Source: Microcaldota archaeon (GTDB taxonomy: Archaea; Micrarchaeota; Micrarchaeia; Norongarragalinales; UBA10210). From it: 9,874 nucleotides of DNA. The notes under the pieces are model-generated. The model had not been told where the DNA came from and did no database searches. It saw only the letters and a program-made list of their open reading frames with translations. The stretch lies in assembly GCA_013331595.1 (NCBI GenBank), contig DUGE01000106.1:2246-12119 (forward strand). Direction: 5' to 3'. A program made the translations under genes and the position numbers. This document shows, in pieces, positions 8,481 through 9,874 of the stretch. Numbering within the stretch: position 1 is the first letter of the stretch; the number at the start of each line of letters is the position of its first letter.

Positions 8481-8781
8481 ACTATTTGACAATATCCTTT
8501 CCACATTAAGAGGTAATTTTTATTATACCCTTATGTTAGCAATATTTTTGTGCTTAGCCTTGCCGACTTGGTTTTTTGGAGTAGACAGACTATTCTTTTT
8601 ACTTTATCAAATTAATTATGCTAGCATTAACAACTCGCTAACGACTGTCTTTGGCGTCCTATTTGGATTTATTTTCACAATAATGGCATTACTTTTCAGT
8701 TTGAACGAAAATAGTTTTTTCTTTAAATTACTTGAAATGAATGACCGAAACAAAGCAGACATACTAAGCTTAGTCTATTAA
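8473..8781 (+). CDS. Membrane protein, 3' part cut off by IS630-type insertion
   Basis: The remaining 102-residue product has two hydrophobic helices (about 17-36 and 56-77), a Tyr/Asn-rich loop between them, and a charged segment beginning NENSFFFKLLEMNDRNKAD. The last five or so residues (LSLVY) and the stop are encoded by the left end of the insertion sequence, which starts near 8764. Beyond the far IS end (after 9855) the frame would resume I-K-L-R-E-S-I without a stop, as expected for an interrupted gene. Proteins with this two-helix pattern often have a second helix pair, which would be lost here; that is inference. ATG 8473 is preferred (GAGG at 8457-8460); ATG at 8461 is also possible. 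It overlaps the upstream gene by 8 bp and shares its A+T-rich composition. Function unknown; the cassette is probably inactivated or altered. Confidence 0.65.
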   Translation: MAKLFDNILSTLRGNFYYTLMLAIFLCLALPTWFFGVDRLFFLLYQINYASINNSLTTVFGVLFGFIFTIMALLFSLNENSFFFKLLEMNDRNKADILSLVY

Positions 8782-8794
8782 ATAGGGTTATACT
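8763..8794 (+). repeat. Left terminal inverted repeat of the IS
   Basis: Outer block ACTAAGCTTAGTC (8763-8775) and inner block GGTTATACT (8786-8794), separated by a less conserved stretch. The outer block contains the perfect palindrome CTAAGCTTAG. It pairs with 9824-9855: 12 of 13 outer and 9 of 9 inner bases agree. Confidence 0.75.
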
Positions 8795-8815
8795 AACTCC
8801 TTTGGGTGGTTTCCA

Positions 8816-9355
8816 TTGGGAGCACGTTCAGGCATCAAACTTTCAAGAGTCGAACGAAGAAAACTTTCGTGCTTTTTGAAGAAAACGAAAGACAGCAAAT
8901 CCTATCGCGCAGCCTTGGGCGTGTTGCTCAGGGCTCAAGGAAAAGGCGCCGACGAAGTCGGCATAGAATTGGGAGTAACAAAAAAACAAGTATTCAAATG
9001 GTGCCGGCAATTCCGAGAAAACGGCATCGAAGCGCTTCAACTTAAGAAACCGCCGGGCAGACCGGCGGTAAGAGGAACCGCGGCCAAGAAACGCATTCCT
9101 CAACTCCTCCAGCAAGAGCCCAGCGCGTTCGGTTACATGAAAGGCAGGTGGGTTGTAAGGGACATTGCAAAACAACTCGAAAAAGAAGGCGTGCTGCTTT
9201 GCTTCCAAAGCGTGCATTTCATGCTTCAAGACCTCGGCCTCCGTCGACGGAGGCCCAAGCTCAGAGCTCCCGGTTCGATCAGGAAAAACTATTTCAAGAG
9301 GAGGCAGATAGCGAATTACAAGCGCATCGCGGGAGCGCTTTTAAAAAAAGAATAG
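8816..9355 (+). CDS. IS630-family transposase, first frame (DNA-binding part)
   Basis: A 179-residue product holding the N-terminal DNA-binding half of an IS630 transposase. A helix-turn-helix lies at about 30-65 (RAALGVLLRAQGKGADEVGI followed by ELGVTKKQVFKWCRQFRENG), then the typical GRP linker (KKPPGRPAVRG) and a second helical domain with YMKGRWVVRDIAKQLEKEGV, SVHFMLQDLGLRRRRPK. In this family these domains bind the terminal repeats. TTG at 8816 is chosen as start, with a GGGTGG ribosome site (8804-8809) 6 nt upstream. The frame stops at 9355 just before the catalytic DDE domain, which continues in the -1 frame, so full activity needs a frameshift. Produced alone, the protein could bind the ends and repress transposition, as OrfA does in other IS families; that is inference. 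Confidence 0.85.
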   Translation: MGARSGIKLSRVERRKLSCFLKKTKDSKSYRAALGVLLRAQGKGADEVGIELGVTKKQVFKWCRQFRENGIEALQLKKPPGRPAVRGTAAKKRIPQLLQQEPSAFGYMKGRWVVRDIAKQLEKEGVLLCFQSVHFMLQDLGLRRRRPKLRAPGSIRKNYFKRRQIANYKRIAGALLKKE

Positions 9356-9374
9356 CAGTCGTCTTCCAAGACGA
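9340..9374 (+). other. Candidate programmed -1 frameshift site
   Basis: The zero frame reads T-TTA-AAA-AAA-G (9340-9350), which contains two overlapping X-XXY-YYZ slippery heptamers (T TTA AAA and A AAA AAA). The zero-frame stop TAG follows at 9353. A hairpin TCGTCT/AGACGA (9359-9364, 9369-9374) with a 4-nt loop begins 9 nt after the A-run, at canonical stimulator distance. GGGAG (9331-9335) upstream could act as a ribosome-pausing Shine-Dalgarno element. Slippage by -1 links the two transposase frames. Confidence 0.65.
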
Positions 9375-9849
9375 GAAATGGGTTGACTTGCTCCCAAAAA
9401 TCGAGGCTGTTTGGGCGATGCCTGGCACGCCTTTAAGCGTGCCCACGCTCGGCTACACGAAGAGGAAGAATTTTTTCATAAGCATGTTTTGGCCGTCGAA
9501 AAAAATCGTTTGGAATTCATTCGACCGCAGGAGAAACGAGGAGTTCAGGAGGCACTTGTCGAATGTTGTAGCCCATGCCAAAAGGCATGGGTTGAAGAAA
9601 ATCATTTTCTTCATGGACTACGCTTCTTCCCACCAGACTGCGGAGGTTGAAAAATTCTTTGAAGCGCACGCACTTTTCAAGCCCAAAATGCTTGGCAAGA
9701 AGGATCCAAATTCAAACCCGGTTGAAGGACTCGTAAACAGGCGGTTGAATTCGGCAGTGGGCGTCAACCACTGCCACGAATCTATTGAGGTTCTCAGCGA
9801 AAAAGCCTCAACTTTTCTAAGAAAGTATAACCTTAATTACACGACTTAG
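9340..9849 (+). CDS. IS630-family transposase, second frame (DDE catalytic part)
   Basis: The -1 frame from the slippery site encodes about 168 residues of the catalytic RNase H-like domain. The DDE triad is intact: Asp in FQDEKW (codon 9370), Asp in FFMDYASSH (9616) and Glu in SNPVEG (9724). Asp-to-Glu spacing is 36 positions, within the range normal for IS630 and Tc1/mariner relatives. Joined to the first frame the protein would be about 344 residues, the usual family length. No start codon with a convincing ribosome site begins this frame at the right place; ATG 9418 would lose the first catalytic Asp. The domain is therefore most likely made only as a fusion. The stop lies inside the right inverted repeat. 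Confidence 0.85.
   Translation, partial: FKKRIAVVFQDEKWVDLLPKIEAVWAMPGTPLSVPTLGYTKRKNFFISMFWPSKKIVWNSFDRRRNEEFRRHLSNVVAHAKRHGLKKIIFFMDYASSHQTAEVEKFFEAHALFKPKMLGKKDPNSNPVEGLVNRRLNSAVGVNHCHESIEVLSEKASTFLRKYNLNYTT
9572..9591 (+). repeat. Perfect hairpin inside the transposase gene
   Basis: CCCATGCC and GGCATGGG, 8-bp arms with an AAAA loop, lie within the coding region for the catalytic domain (residues around AHAKRHG). It may only reflect codon choice; an mRNA-stability role is possible but unsupported. Confidence 0.35.
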
Positions 9850-9855
9850 CTTAGT
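9824..9855 (-). repeat. Right terminal inverted repeat of the IS
   Basis: AGTATAACC (9824-9832) and GACTTAGCTTAGT (9843-9855) are the inverted counterpart of the left end at identical spacing. The transposase stop codon (9847-9849) lies within the outer block, as is common in compact insertion sequences. Confidence 0.75.
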
Positions 9856-9874
9856 CAAGCTGCGGGAAAGCATA

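Larger units (their letters stand above)
8764..9854 (+). mobile_element. IS630-family insertion sequence (about 1.09 kb)
   Basis: The element is bounded by imperfect 32-bp inverted repeats that agree at 26 positions and need no gaps. The left flank is TA (8762-8763), the expected IS630/Tc1-mariner target, but the right flank reads TC (9855-9856), so one copy may have mutated. It holds one transposase split into two frames. Its G+C content is higher than that of the genes it interrupts (about 60% in 9061-9120). It has cut the membrane protein gene to its left. Exact ends are uncertain by one or two bases. Confidence 0.85.

Noticed and set aside
8783..9835. Shorter IS boundaries at inner TA dinucleotides
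   Set aside because: Clean TA pairs exist there, but the inverted repeat continues outward with 12 of 13 matches and the transposase stop would fall outside the element.

Overview
The window looks archaeal. Four pieces of evidence point that way: several short genes with class III (type IV pilin-like) signal peptides carrying the QxSxE core, a two-AAA-domain CDC48/VAT-type ATPase, GGTG/GAGG ribosome-binding sites, and A/T-rich TATA-like elements with oligo-T ends instead of bacterial promoters. The exact lineage cannot be fixed from sequence alone. A DPANN archaeon or a euryarchaeote with many class III pilins would fit.

Region 1 (1-2487) is a cell-surface/pilin locus. At the left edge a minus-strand gene for a Sec-secreted protein begins at 100 and runs out of the window. 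Divergent from it are two plus-strand pilin-like genes (153-755, 762-1196). They converge, with a 10-bp overlap, on a tightly packed four-gene minus-strand operon (2487 to 1187) of small pilins. Three of the six pilin-like proteins keep both conserved class III positions (Gln+1 and Glu+5). The other three have lost one or both, which suggests a major/minor subunit division as in type IV pilus-like filaments.

Region 2 (2488-3718) holds a divergent promoter region with a perfect 12-bp palindrome, then a 371-aa protein with a GNAT/FemAB-like C-terminal half.

Region 3 (3724-7138) is a three-gene minus-strand operon: CDC48-type AAA+ ATPase, a small two-helix membrane protein with a beta-rich tail, and a site-2-protease family (M50) intramembrane metalloprotease. 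Together they suggest a membrane protein quality-control or regulated-proteolysis module. The ATPase carries an extra segment of about 67 residues in its second AAA domain.

Region 4 (7160-8762) is visibly A+T-rich (about 35% GC in 7681-7740 and 28% in 8701-8760, against 63% in 6121-6180). It holds a regulatory region with tandem inverted repeats, a 378-aa protein I do not recognise, and an overlapping membrane protein gene. This looks like an acquired two-gene cassette.

Region 5 (8764-9854) is a complete IS630-family insertion sequence that has cut off the 3' part of the membrane protein gene. Its transposase is split into two frames joined at a T-TTA-AAA-AAA-G slippery site with a hairpin just downstream, a good candidate for programmed -1 frameshifting. 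No CRISPR array, tRNA or rRNA was seen.
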